NCBI RefSeq assembly: GCF_017220215.1
Contig: NZ_CP071132.1
Span: 248,001-312,000 of the forward strand
Length of the DNA stretch: 64,000 nt
Direction of reading: 5' to 3'
Source of the DNA: Caballeronia sp. M1242
GTDB taxonomy: Bacteria > Pseudomonadota > Gammaproteobacteria > Burkholderiales > Burkholderiaceae
Shown: in pieces, positions 52,806 to 61,878 of the stretch
Layout: each line of letters starts with the position of its first letter
Position numbering within the stretch: the first letter of the stretch is position 1
Program-made: the position numbers and the translations under genes
The notes under the pieces: generated by a model
Databases searched by the model: none
What the model saw: the letters and a program-made list of their open reading frames with translations, nothing else
Told to the model about the DNA's origin: nothing

Positions 52806-53834
52806 ATGCCCACCTGGTTGTCCTTCGGCATCCCGGAAGCGCGCCGTCTTGTGCGCACGCTCGTTGCGTGCTCAATCAGCTATGCGGGCGCGCGCCTGGC
52901 CGCGCTCCCAGAAGGCTATTGGGCGCTAATCACGACGCTAGTCGTGGTCACGCAACCGAGCCTCACGCAAGCGCTCGGCACCGCACGCGATCAGGTCATC
53001 GGGGCCTGCATCGGCGGCGTGGCGGGCGTGCTCGGCGTCATGGCGATGCAACGGGGCGCTGCGCCGCTCGCTGTCTTCGCGATCGCCTTGGTACCGCTTG
53101 CCGCCCTGACCGCAAAGCGTCCCGCCATGCGGCTCGCCTGCGTAACGCTCGTAATTGTCGTCTTGATACCGGCGGGCTCTGGACCGCCCTTTCAGCGGCC
53201 GTTGCATCGCGTACTGGAGATTCTTATTGGCGTGACGGCGGCGTTCATCGTTGCGGCGATATGGCCCAACCGTGCGATTCGCATTGCTCATCGACGCGTC
53301 GCCGATACGTTGGAAATTCTCCGTCAACTCATGGCGATGCAACTCTCCGGCAAGCCGGACGAAGACGGGGCCGCACGTCTCGAAACGCTCAGCGTGCAGG
53401 CACAGCAGGCCCTGGACGATGCGCTTCAGGAAGCCGAGCGCGAGCACATCATCGTGCCCTTGCGTAGTCATCGCTCGGATGCGATCGACAAGGCTGCGCC
53501 GTTTCTGCGTCGCCTACATAGCGACGCCATCTTTCTTGGAAAGGCACTGTCGAACGGGCGGCCGGATGAATACAAAATGCGTTATCGGGACATCGGCCGC
53601 GCGCTGCAGGCGCCGTTCGCAGCACTGGCGGACGCTCTCACGGACACGAAGCAGGACGCGTCAAAGCTGGAACGCGTGCGCGAGTGCATGCGACAGTTAA
53701 AGGAGGCGCTCGAGGCCGAACGGGCGAATGGCGAGGAGTGGGACGTCGCCTATTTCGTCGTCGGCCTCATCGTGACGGACCTCGACGCGCTAACCACGGC
53801 CATCTATCCTAGCGACCCACCAAGGACGCGTTAG
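52806..53834 (+). CDS. FUSC-like membrane protein
   Basis: A 342-residue protein of the FUSC/aromatic-acid-exporter-like class. The N-terminal half (about residues 10-160) is membrane embedded, with ALPEGYWALITTLVVVTQPSLTQALG (a hallmark stretch, residues 33-58), VIGACIGGVAGVLGVMAMQRG and ILIGVTAAFIVAAIWPNR. The C-terminal half is soluble and helical. Relatives (FusC, YccS, AaeB) handle fusaric acid or aromatic acids. The upstream gap contains GAATTCC-type heptamers. Its stop overlaps the stop of the convergent aldolase gene. Confidence 0.83.
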   Translation: MPTWLSFGIPEARRLVRTLVACSISYAGARLAALPEGYWALITTLVVVTQPSLTQALGTARDQVIGACIGGVAGVLGVMAMQRGAAPLAVFAIALVPLAALTAKRPAMRLACVTLVIVVLIPAGSGPPFQRPLHRVLEILIGVTAAFIVAAIWPNRAIRIAHRRVADTLEILRQLMAMQLSGKPDEDGAARLETLSVQAQQALDDALQEAEREHIIVPLRSHRSDAIDKAAPFLRRLHSDAIFLGKALSNGRPDEYKMRYRDIGRALQAPFAALADALTDTKQDASKLERVRECMRQLKEALEAERANGEEWDVAYFVVGLIVTDLDALTTAIYPSDPPRTR

Positions 53835-54979
53835 CGCGACAGTCCCCGAGCATCGATGGGCCAGATATCGACGACTCGTCCGTTGCGATGGCACACGTAT
53901 TCATCGTAGAGATTCACGGTCGGATCGCAATGGCCCGGCGGCAACAGGATGCGCGTGGCGAGTAGCGCGTGAGGGTCGTCGTTTCGCGCATACGGTGCGT
54001 CCAGCATGCCATGCTCGTCATTTGCGGCAATATAGTTGAAGACTTGCTCGTCCGATGCATCGAGCGGTTGCACGCTGCGCGGCAATCCCGAGTCCACCGC
54101 CAGTCCTTTCAGTCCGACATCGCAGACGGCGATTCCGGGCCGCGCGGCACTCATGATCGTCGACAGTACAGAGAGACTTTGCCGCCAGCGCAGTGCGTCG
54201 CTCCATGCCAGCCCACCGTAGTCGCCGTCCATGAACAGGTAGGACCCGGGCTGCAGTTCGGTATAGACGCCACTGGCGGCATCGAACTCGACGGTGCCCG
54301 TACCCCCACCGGTGATGACGGTACATTGAATGCCACGTGACTCCAACGTGCATGCAAAATGCGCCGCGCGTTCAGCCGCCCGACTCGCTGCGGTCTTGCG
54401 GGCCTGCCAGTCGACAATGTGCTGGGCGCCACCGTGGTACGCCTGGATACCCGAGAAGCGGAGCGCCGGCTGTGCGGCGATCGCTTCGGCAAGCGAAAGT
54501 AGCGCATCGTCGCTCGTTACGCCGCAACGATGCTGGCCCGCATCGACTTCGACCAACACGTCGATGTGGACGCCCGCGCGTGCCGCCGCGTCTCCGAGCG
54601 CTGCGACTTGCGCCAACGCATCGACGCAGACCGACAGCCGCACGTTCGATGCAAGTTCGACGGCCATCGCCACCTTGTCCGCGCCGACGAATTCGTTACT
54701 GATATGGATGCTCGCGATGCCCGCCGACGCGAACGGGTACGCCTCCGACAACTTCTGGCAGCAGACGCCGACCGCACCGGCGTCTGTCTGACGTCGCGCG
54801 ATGGCGCTGGACTTGTGCGCCTTTGCGTGCGGCCGCAAGGCGACGCCGTGACGTGCGGCCAATGAGCTCATCGTGGCGAGATTCTCGTCGAATGCGTCGA
54901 GATCGAGCACGAGAGAAGGCGTCGCGACTCTGGCGAGCGTGTCGCCGACGCGGGCTGCGGGCGGTGGAAGAAGCGTCAT
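53831..54979 (-). CDS. D-threonine aldolase-like PLP enzyme (DSD1 family)
   Basis: A 382-residue fold-type III PLP enzyme. The PLP Lys is in RPHAKAHKS near residue 52. The alanine-racemase-like barrel continues VEVDAGQHRCGV and FSGIQAYHGGAQH, and the DSD1 part ends with the metal-ligand-like ILLPPGHCDPTVNLYDEYVCH. Relatives cleave D-threonine or D-3-hydroxyaspartate to glycine and an aldehyde or glyoxylate, or dehydrate D-serine. The ATG at 54979 is chosen (MTLLPPPAARVGDT); one at 55012 is possible. A heptamer-type GCATGCAAAATGCGCC (54350-54365) lies inside the coding part. Confidence 0.87.
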   Translation of the reverse strand: MTLLPPPAARVGDTLARVATPSLVLDLDAFDENLATMSSLAARHGVALRPHAKAHKSSAIARRQTDAGAVGVCCQKLSEAYPFASAGIASIHISNEFVGADKVAMAVELASNVRLSVCVDALAQVAALGDAAARAGVHIDVLVEVDAGQHRCGVTSDDALLSLAEAIAAQPALRFSGIQAYHGGAQHIVDWQARKTAASRAAERAAHFACTLESRGIQCTVITGGGTGTVEFDAASGVYTELQPGSYLFMDGDYGGLAWSDALRWRQSLSVLSTIMSAARPGIAVCDVGLKGLAVDSGLPRSVQPLDASDEQVFNYIAANDEHGMLDAPYARNDDPHALLATRILLPPGHCDPTVNLYDEYVCHRNGRVVDIWPIDARGLSR

Positions 54980-55038
54980 CTGCTCGGGTGAAGTGAGGTG
55001 GCGGAGAGTCATCTTATCGCGTGACACGCCGCTCGCGA

Positions 55039-55094
55039 GCATGCGGCACGCAGTATGCCGCATACAAAGTGCAACGTGCAAAAGCGCGATGCTG
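55039..55094. repeat. Eight-unit heptamer array
   Basis: Eight units of 7 bp: GCATGCG, GCACGCA, GTATGCC, GCATACA, AAGTGCA, ACGTGCA, AAAGCGC, GATGCTG, between the CoA-transferase gene end and the aldolase gene. One of the clearest members of the repeat family in this window. Confidence 0.7.
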
Positions 55095-55102
55095 CGAGAA
55101 GC

Positions 55103-56368
55103 TTACGCTGAGACTTCCGTCTCCAGAATCGCTCCTTCGTCTTTCAGCGCCTGAATACGCTCATCGTCGAAACCATACTCATGCAGGAGCTCGGACGTGT
55201 GCTGGCCCAGAAGCGGTGCGGGACGCGACGACTGAGTAGAAGATTCGGAGAAGTGAATCGGCAAGCCGATGCCTCGCATACGGCCCGCAAGCGGATGCTC
55301 CGTCTCGACAATCATGCCCCGCGCTAAAGCTTGCTCATGTGACGACGCCTCCGGAACGCTAAGCACCGGTCCGCTCGGCAAGCCGATTTCGTCGAACGCG
55401 GCCAGCCACTCATCCGTGGTCCGCTCGACGAGGCGTGCAGTCAGAATTTCGACGAGCGCTTCCCGATGCTTGAGCCGTCCGGCATTGGTCTGGAAACGCT
55501 CGTCTTGAGCCAACCCGCTGATGTTCAGTACTCCGACTAATCGCTCGTAGTTGCTCTGGTTGGCCGCCCCGATGTTCACCCATCCATCCCGTGTTCGAAA
55601 AGCCTGATATGGCGCGCTCGTCGGGTTGGCGGAGCCTGCCTTCGGCAGCACGGTCCCGTCCGCGAAGTAGTTGGCAAACGCCCAGTACATCTGCTGCAAC
55701 CCCGCTTCGAAGAGCGACGTGTCGACCATCTGCCCCAAGCCGGTGACCTGTTTTCGGGCGTACGCCGCGCTGATGCCGAGCGCGGCAAGAATGCCCGCGT
55801 TGATGTCCGTGACGGGAGACCCCGCCTTGATTGGCGCCTGCCCCGGCTCGCCGGTCATGCTCATCAAGCCACTCATACCTTGCGCGATAAGATCGAATCC
55901 GCCCTTATCCGCCATGGGGCCACTGCGCCCATAGCCCGAGATCGCGCAGTAGATGAGACCCGGGTTGACAGCGCGTAGCGCTTCATAGCCCATGCCGAGC
56001 TTTTCCATCGTGCCGCGCCGATAATTTTCAGTGACGACGTCGGCAGTCGCGAGCATCGTCTTGAGCACCTCTTTGCCGCCTTCGGTCTTGAGGTTGAGCG
56101 CGATGCCTCGCTTGTTCCGGTTCACGATCATGAACGATGCCGATTCGCCGCTCGCGAGAATCGGCGCAAACCGCCGGCAATCGTCGCCGTTCGGGACCTT
56201 TTCCACCTTGATGACTTCCGCGCCCATGTCGGCGAGCATCATTCCGCAGATCGGGCCTGACATGATGTGCGCGAGTTCGATCACGCGCATGCCCGCTAGC
56301 GGCCCCTTCCTCTTCCCTGCCGATTCCGCCGCCCGCAAAGATGCGTCGTTTGGTATTTCGTATGCCAT
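55103..56368 (-). CDS. CaiB/BaiF-family (class III) CoA-transferase
   Basis: A 421-residue class III CoA-transferase. It shows MRVIELAHIMSGPICGMMLADMGAEVIKVE (about residues 27-56), NRNKRGIALNLKTEGGKEVL, VVTENYRRGTMEKLGMGYEAL, and DKGGFDLIAQGMSGLMSMTGEPGQ near residue 180, where the Asp is the likely catalytic nucleophile. It would move CoA between two carboxylates. It starts one base after the crotonase stop, so the two enzymes are likely partners: activate an acid as CoA ester, then change it with the crotonase. Confidence 0.92.
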   Translation of the reverse strand: MAYEIPNDASLRAAESAGKRKGPLAGMRVIELAHIMSGPICGMMLADMGAEVIKVEKVPNGDDCRRFAPILASGESASFMIVNRNKRGIALNLKTEGGKEVLKTMLATADVVTENYRRGTMEKLGMGYEALRAVNPGLIYCAISGYGRSGPMADKGGFDLIAQGMSGLMSMTGEPGQAPIKAGSPVTDINAGILAALGISAAYARKQVTGLGQMVDTSLFEAGLQQMYWAFANYFADGTVLPKAGSANPTSAPYQAFRTRDGWVNIGAANQSNYERLVGVLNISGLAQDERFQTNAGRLKHREALVEILTARLVERTTDEWLAAFDEIGLPSGPVLSVPEASSHEQALARGMIVETEHPLAGRMRGIGLPIHFSESSTQSSRPAPLLGQHTSELLHEYGFDDERIQALKDEGAILETEVSA

Positions 56369-56369
56369 C

Positions 56370-57152
56370 TCAACGCCCCTTAAATTCAGGTTTGGTCTTG
56401 CTCAGAAACGCCTCGTATCCTATGCGGAAATCATCGGTGCCGAAGCAGGCGAATCCTTCGTCACGGTCGTCGTCGCTAAGCGGCGTCGGATCCATCACGC
56501 GACGGATGAATTGTTTATGCCAGCGCGCGACGAGCGGCGCACCATCAGCGATGCGGCGTGCCGTTTCATAGGTATGCGATGTCACGTCGCCATCCGGGAC
56601 GATGCGCGTGACCAGTCCTTTCGCGAGAGCCTCGCTGGCGCCGAAAATTCGTCCTTCGAGCAAGATCTCCAGCGCGACCGCTGGACCCGCCAGTTGAACA
56701 AGCCCCTCCATTTCCGCGTGGGCCATCACCAGCCCCAGGTTCTTGATTGGCGCGCCAAATCGGCTCGACTCGCCGCAGATTCGCAGATCGCACATTGCCG
56801 CGATCTCGAGACCGCCTCCGACACATATCCCGTGAATCATCGCAATCAGCGGAGTACGGCAGTTCCTCAGCGCCGCGAGCGTTCGATGCATGATTGCGCC
56901 GTAGACCCTCGCTTGCTCCACGTTGGACCGGTCGGTGCGGAACTCGGCAATGTCGTTGCCCGGCGAAAATGCTTTCTCGCCCGCGCCGCGCAAGACAATG
57001 CAACGCAGCGCATCGTCTCCGGACAGCGCCTCGATGGTTTCGCCCAGCGATTGCCACAAGTGCTTGGTCATTGCGTTGAGCTTCTCGGGCCGGTCGATGG
57101 TGACCGTCGCGATATCGCCGTCGCGCGTCGTCACGATGGATGCTTCCGCCAC
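56370..57152 (-). CDS. Crotonase-family (enoyl-CoA hydratase/isomerase) protein
   Basis: A 260-residue crotonase. Oxyanion-hole regions are AGEKAFSPGNDIAEF near residue 64 and GICVGGGLEIAAMCDLRI near residue 108. The first catalytic Glu (GGGLE) is kept, but the second, normally in FGxPE, is replaced: the sequence reads FGAPIKNLG. So it is probably not a standard enoyl-CoA hydratase. The start is a GTG at 57152 with GGAGG 5 bases upstream, which excludes the longer frame from 57227. It lies between the MFS and CoA-transferase genes. Confidence 0.88.
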   Translation of the reverse strand: MAEASIVTTRDGDIATVTIDRPEKLNAMTKHLWQSLGETIEALSGDDALRCIVLRGAGEKAFSPGNDIAEFRTDRSNVEQARVYGAIMHRTLAALRNCRTPLIAMIHGICVGGGLEIAAMCDLRICGESSRFGAPIKNLGLVMAHAEMEGLVQLAGPAVALEILLEGRIFGASEALAKGLVTRIVPDGDVTSHTYETARRIADGAPLVARWHKQFIRRVMDPTPLSDDDRDEGFACFGTDDFRIGYEAFLSKTKPEFKGR

Positions 57153-57223
57153 TTTGCCTCCTGATTGAATGTTGCATGCACTTTGAGCCGTCGATCCACG
57201 GTCGCAACGGCCCACCCGGCAAG

Positions 57224-58513
57224 TCACACGAATTTCCTCGCATGCGCTGTCTCGTTGTTTTCATCTTCTACTTCCAGCGTGCGGTCCGGGCGCATCGCGA
57301 ACGAGAGAATGATGCCGGCTGCCATCAGGATCATCGAAACGGTGAACGGGAGGTTCCAGTTGCCGGTGCGGTCGATCAGCCATCCGCCGACGACCGGGCT
57401 GACGATAGCCGCCAGCGCCGACCCTGAATTCATAATGCCAGCGGCCGTGCCCGAATGCTTCGGCGCGATGTCCATCGGAACCGACCACATCGGGCCGATC
57501 GTCATCTCGTTGAAGAAGAACCCGGCCGACAGGCACAGCGCCACGAGCGTGATGGAAAGATCGGATACGAGCATGATCGGCGCAAGGGACAACAGCGTCA
57601 GCAGCATGCATACGCCGACCATCATGTTGCGCGCGAGTCTCACGTTCCCGCTCTTGCGCAGGATGCGATCCGTCAGAGAGCCGCCGAGCCAATCACCCAA
57701 CACGCCCGCGAAGAACACGCCCGACGCGAACAGCGCCGACTTGCCGAGCTGCATGTGATAGTTGTGCAGGAAGTACTGCGGGATCCACCCAAGGAACAGC
57801 CAGAGCACCCAGCCATAGCAGAAATAAACGGCGGTCACGGGCGCCATGCGACCGAGCAAGGTGCGCCACGGCACGGCCTTCCGTTCTTTCACGCCTGAGT
57901 ACGTGGCAAGCGTCTGGCATTCGCTGTCGGTGATCCGAGGATGATCGCGCGGGTTGTCGCGGAAGTAGAACACCCATGCGAGCGCCCACAGAAAGCTGAT
58001 GATCCCGGTAATGATGAACGCACCGCGCCAGCTCGTCGCGAGCATCAGCCATACGATCAGCGGTGGCGCGACTGCATTTCCGATGCGGGATGCTGCATGC
58101 GTAATACCTTGTGCAAAACCGCGCTGATCGGCGGGCATCCAGTTGGACATCGCGCGCGTTGCGGTCGGAAAGGTGGCGCCCTCGCCGAGGCCGAGGAGGA
58201 CGCGAGCGACGATCAGCGACGCGAAGCCGCCAGCCATGCCGGTCAGCACGGTCGCGCCCGCCCAGATGATGGCGCATAGCGTGAGCGTTCGACGTGGTCC
58301 GAAGCGGTCGCCCACCCATCCACCGATGATCTGGAACACCAGATACGGATACGCGAAAGCGGAAAATACGAAGCCGATCTGTGTATGCGAAAGACCGAGT
58401 TCCGCGCCAAACTGACTGGCAGCGGTACTGACGTTCACACGGTCGATATAGGTGATGAAATACATCGCGCATAGCAGCAATAGAACGCGCGTGGTGGCTC
58501 GACGGAACATCAT
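57224..58513 (-). CDS. MFS transporter, ACS family (organic anion:H+ symporter)
   Basis: A 429-residue major facilitator. The N-terminal RVLLLLCAMYFITYIDRVNVSTAASQFGAELGLSHTQIG stretch, split between residues 8-46, the loop GDRFGPRRTLTLCAI, and ARVLLGLGEGATFPTATRAMSNWMP are typical of the anion:cation symporter (ACS) family, which imports sugar acids, tartrate or aromatic acids. GAAGGAGA precedes the start. In this cluster it probably imports the acid that the neighbouring enzymes break down. A 241-bp gap with no recognisable feature separates it from the YdiJ-like gene. Confidence 0.9.
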   Translation of the reverse strand: MMFRRATTRVLLLLCAMYFITYIDRVNVSTAASQFGAELGLSHTQIGFVFSAFAYPYLVFQIIGGWVGDRFGPRRTLTLCAIIWAGATVLTGMAGGFASLIVARVLLGLGEGATFPTATRAMSNWMPADQRGFAQGITHAASRIGNAVAPPLIVWLMLATSWRGAFIITGIISFLWALAWVFYFRDNPRDHPRITDSECQTLATYSGVKERKAVPWRTLLGRMAPVTAVYFCYGWVLWLFLGWIPQYFLHNYHMQLGKSALFASGVFFAGVLGDWLGGSLTDRILRKSGNVRLARNMMVGVCMLLTLLSLAPIMLVSDLSITLVALCLSAGFFFNEMTIGPMWSVPMDIAPKHSGTAAGIMNSGSALAAIVSPVVGGWLIDRTGNWNLPFTVSMILMAAGIILSFAMRPDRTLEVEDENNETAHARKFV

Positions 58514-58754
58514 CGTCTCCTTCAGTGGTCGCGTGCGTGAGCCGGCGCGCGACGGCGCCTGTCACGACTTACGGAACAGCGTCTTGTTGCTTGGAACGGA
58601 AGACTGGTGCGTGTCTACGGCGCTCGTGGGCGTGAACGGCGACTGTGCGGTGTGTACGATGGTGTCATGGCTTCGTCTCCGATTCGCGGATCGATGAAGT
58701 GTCCGCTGTTATGTGTCGATGAATGAATCGCTACTCTCTACACTCTGCTTCTCT

Positions 58755-61700
58755 TCATGCGAGGGCACGCTCGAGCACGCGCGCCACATGCCACGCTTCA
58801 GTCTGTGCGCCATCGCTGATCTGATGTCTGCAACTGGTACCGTCCGCCACGATGATGCCGTCTTGCGCGTCGCGTGCCTTACGCACCGCCGGCAAGAGCG
58901 ACAACTCCCCCATGGCTTGCGATGCTTCGTAGTGTTCCGCCTCGTAGCCGAAGCTACCGGCCATGCCGCAGCATGATGACTCGATGGTAGTGACGTCCAG
59001 CTCCGGAATCCATGCAAGCACCGTTTCGACCGGGCGCACGGCGTCGAATGCCTTCTGGTGACAATGACCGTGCAGCAGCGCCTTGCGCTTGTCGAGTGGC
59101 TTCAACGCAAGCTCAAAGCGTCCGGCGGCACGTTCCTGAACGAGGAATTCCTCGAACAAGAACGACGCTTCGGATACTTTATTAGCTGCATCGCCGTATC
59201 CGTAACCGAGAAACTCGTCGCGCAAGGACAACAGGCAAGATGGCTCCAGTCCGACTATGGCCACGCCGCGTTCTACGTACGGCAGCAGCGTATCGAGCGC
59301 GCGGCGCGCTTCGGCTTTCGCCTCTTCGACGAGCCCCGCCGCCAAAAAAGTCCGCCCACAGCAAAGCGGTCGCTCGCCTGCTTTCGTGTTCAGATGCACT
59401 GTATATCCCGCCGCTTGCAGCACGCGCTGCGCGGCGCGAGCATTCTCCGGCTCCATGTAGTTGTTGAACGTATCGACGAAGAGCAGCACTTCCTTGGTCG
59501 CGGGTACGACCCGTTCGCTCGCCGCCGCATTGAGAAATGGCTTCTTTATTCGAGGAAACGCGCGTTGCGGCGCGAGCCCGAGCCTAACCTTCAGCCAGCG
59601 GGCAGCGCTCGGCACGTTCCTCTCGAGAGCGTTGCCGAGCCACGGCATGCGGCTCACAAAAGGCGCATAGCGAGGAAGGTAAGCAATGAGTCGCTCGCGC
59701 AGGCGCAGACCGTGACGCGCCGTCCATGCCGCGCGCGCTTCGATCTTCATGCGCGCCATATCGACGCCCGTCGGACAGTCGCGTTTGCATCCCTTGCAGG
59801 AAACGCAGAGGTCGAGCGCGTCTTTGACTTCCTGACTCGCAAGCCCTTCTCCGTCCTCGCCGAGTTGACCGGAGAGCGCAAGACGCAGCGTATTGGCGCG
59901 GCCTCGCGTGACATGCTGCTCGTCCTTCGTGATGCGGTAACTCGGGCACATGGTCCCCGCGTCGAACTTGCGGCAATGGCCGTTGTTATTGCACATCTCG
60001 ACGGCTTTCGCGAGGCCGCCGGTACGATCGCCACCGGAACCCGCAACGCCTTCGATGCCTGTCGATGGATCGCGCGTCACGTTCCATGCGGACCAGTCGA
60101 GTTGCGTCGTGGTCTCCCGCTCGCGATACGCCGGCGGAAATCGGAACAGCGTGGCATCGTCCATCTTCGGCGGCGCGACGATACGGTCCGGACTCATGCG
60201 GTTATCCGGATCGAAGAGCCGCTTGATGTCGCGAAACGCTTCATTGATGCGGGGCCCGTATTGCCACGCGACCCATTCGCCACGGCACAGACCATCGCCA
60301 TGTTCGCCCGAATAAGCGCCCTTGTATTCCCGCACCATCGCCGCGGCCTCTTCGGCGATCGCGCGCATCTTCAGCGCGCCGTCGCGCCGCATATCGAGAA
60401 TGGGCCGTACATGCAACGTACCGACGCTTGCATGTGCATACCATGTGCCCTCCGTGCCGTGCTTTCTGAAGACGTCAGTCAGACGGCTCGTGTAGTGCGC
60501 GAGATGCTCGAGTGGAACGGCGCAATCCTCGATGAAGGACACAGGCTTGCCATCGCCCTTCATGCTCATCATGATGTTGAGCCCTGCCTTGCGTACTTCC
60601 CACAGCGCCTTTTGAGGGCCGGCGTCAGGCATCTGCACAACCGATCCAGGCAAGCCCAGGTCGCCCATCAACTCGACCTGCTGCGCGAGCTTCATCAACT
60701 GCATGTCGCGATCGGCGCCTGCGAATTCCACGAGCAGCACCGCTTCGGGATTGCCGACCAGCGCCTTCTCGATGACCGGACGAAACGACGGATTGGACAT
60801 CGCGAGGTCGATCATCGTTCGATCGACGAGTTCGACCGCAACCGGCCCGAGCTTCACGATGTGCTGCGTCATGTCCATCGCGTCGTAGAAGCTCGGGAAG
60901 TTGACGACGCCGAGCGTCTTATGCGCAGGAATTGGCGAGAGCTTGAGCGTCAATTGCCGGCTGAATGCAAGTGTGCCCTCAGAGCCGACCAGCAGGTTGG
61001 CAAGGTTCGGCTCACCGTCGCTGAAAGGCAGCGGGCTCTGGCAATCAAAGAGATCGAGGTTGTAGCCCGCGACGCGCCTCAGTACCTTCGGGACGCGCTC
61101 GCGCAGTTCATCGTGCTCGCGCGTAGCGATGCTGCGCACTCCGTCGATGAGGTCGCGCATGCGTGCATCGAATTGCATCGCGGATAGCTTGCCAAAACGC
61201 GCTTCATGCCCATCAGCGAGGATCGCGTCGATCGACTCGACGTTGTGCACCATGATGCCGTATTCCATCGAGCGCGAGCCGCATGAGTTATTCCCGGCCA
61301 TGCCGCCTATCGTGCATTGCGCGCTCGTCGATACGTCGACCGGAAACCACAAGCCATGCGGCCTGAGCCAGGCATTCAAATGATCGAGTACGACGCCCGG
61401 CTCGACAGTCACCGTGCGAGCGTCTTTGTCGAAACGAACGATATTGTTGAGCCACTTCGTCGTGTCGATGACGAGCGCCTCGCCGACGGTCTGTCCGCAT
61501 TGACTCGTTCCCGCGCCGCGTGCGAGGACGCTCGCGCCCTGTGCACGCGCGATGTCGAGGGCGACGCGCAGATCGTCCTGATCTCTCGGGACCACGACGC
61601 CGACCGGCATGATCTGGTAGATGGATGCATCGGTCGCATAGCGCCCGCGCGAGGCGCGATCGAACAGCACATCCCCCTTCAACTCGCGCTGCAAGCGCGC

Positions 61701-61796
61701 CTGCAGCGGCGTAGGCGCCGAGGCGACCCGCGCTCGCGCCGAGGCGGGCACCAGATGTATCGGCTTGACTAGACGGTCGGTGGTTGAGTTGAGCAT
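58755..61796 (-). CDS. FAD/Fe-S D-2-hydroxyacid dehydrogenase, YdiJ-like
   Basis: A 1013-residue fusion protein. An FAD-binding type 4 domain (about residues 55-280: VLARGAGTSQCGQTVGEALVIDT, GGMAGNNSCGSRSMEYG) is followed by the FAD-oxidase C-terminal domain (to about 560), a ferredoxin-like Fe-S part with CVSCKGCKRDCP (about 670), and two GlpC-type CCG regions (CCGRTFLAAGL and SSCCGMAGSFGYEAEHY). It is the length of E. coli YdiJ (about 1018), which oxidises D-2-hydroxyglutarate. The substrate here could be another D-2-hydroxyacid such as lactate or glycolate. It acts at the membrane, passing electrons to the quinone pool. Confidence 0.93.
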   Translation of the reverse strand: MLNSTTDRLVKPIHLVPASARARVASAPTPLQARLQRELKGDVLFDRASRGRYATDASIYQIMPVGVVVPRDQDDLRVALDIARAQGASVLARGAGTSQCGQTVGEALVIDTTKWLNNIVRFDKDARTVTVEPGVVLDHLNAWLRPHGLWFPVDVSTSAQCTIGGMAGNNSCGSRSMEYGIMVHNVESIDAILADGHEARFGKLSAMQFDARMRDLIDGVRSIATREHDELRERVPKVLRRVAGYNLDLFDCQSPLPFSDGEPNLANLLVGSEGTLAFSRQLTLKLSPIPAHKTLGVVNFPSFYDAMDMTQHIVKLGPVAVELVDRTMIDLAMSNPSFRPVIEKALVGNPEAVLLVEFAGADRDMQLMKLAQQVELMGDLGLPGSVVQMPDAGPQKALWEVRKAGLNIMMSMKGDGKPVSFIEDCAVPLEHLAHYTSRLTDVFRKHGTEGTWYAHASVGTLHVRPILDMRRDGALKMRAIAEEAAAMVREYKGAYSGEHGDGLCRGEWVAWQYGPRINEAFRDIKRLFDPDNRMSPDRIVAPPKMDDATLFRFPPAYRERETTTQLDWSAWNVTRDPSTGIEGVAGSGGDRTGGLAKAVEMCNNNGHCRKFDAGTMCPSYRITKDEQHVTRGRANTLRLALSGQLGEDGEGLASQEVKDALDLCVSCKGCKRDCPTGVDMARMKIEARAAWTARHGLRLRERLIAYLPRYAPFVSRMPWLGNALERNVPSAARWLKVRLGLAPQRAFPRIKKPFLNAAASERVVPATKEVLLFVDTFNNYMEPENARAAQRVLQAAGYTVHLNTKAGERPLCCGRTFLAAGLVEEAKAEARRALDTLLPYVERGVAIVGLEPSCLLSLRDEFLGYGYGDAANKVSEASFLFEEFLVQERAAGRFELALKPLDKRKALLHGHCHQKAFDAVRPVETVLAWIPELDVTTIESSCCGMAGSFGYEAEHYEASQAMGELSLLPAVRKARDAQDGIIVADGTSCRHQISDGAQTEAWHVARVLERALA

Positions 61797-61829
61797 CGTC
61801 GCTATCGCTGAAGGGCCTTGGACTTTCGA

Positions 61830-61878
61830 ATGCGTAATGCGTAATGCCTAATTCCTAATGCATCATTCGAAATGCAGC
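61830..61878. repeat. Seven-unit heptamer array crossing the end of the hydratase gene
   Basis: Units ATGCGTA, ATGCGTA, ATGCCTA, ATTCCTA, ATGCATC, ATTCGAA, ATGCAGC are in perfect 7-bp register. The last three lie over the 3' end of the hydratase gene, so that its final residues (LHFE, stop) are coded by the repeat. It fills the gap between that gene and the YdiJ-like gene. Confidence 0.75.

Noticed and set aside
59058..61187. 709-codon open frame on the plus strand opposite the YdiJ-like gene
   Set aside because: Same kind of shadow; the Arg/His-rich composition has no family marks, while the minus-strand protein is full length with intact motifs.
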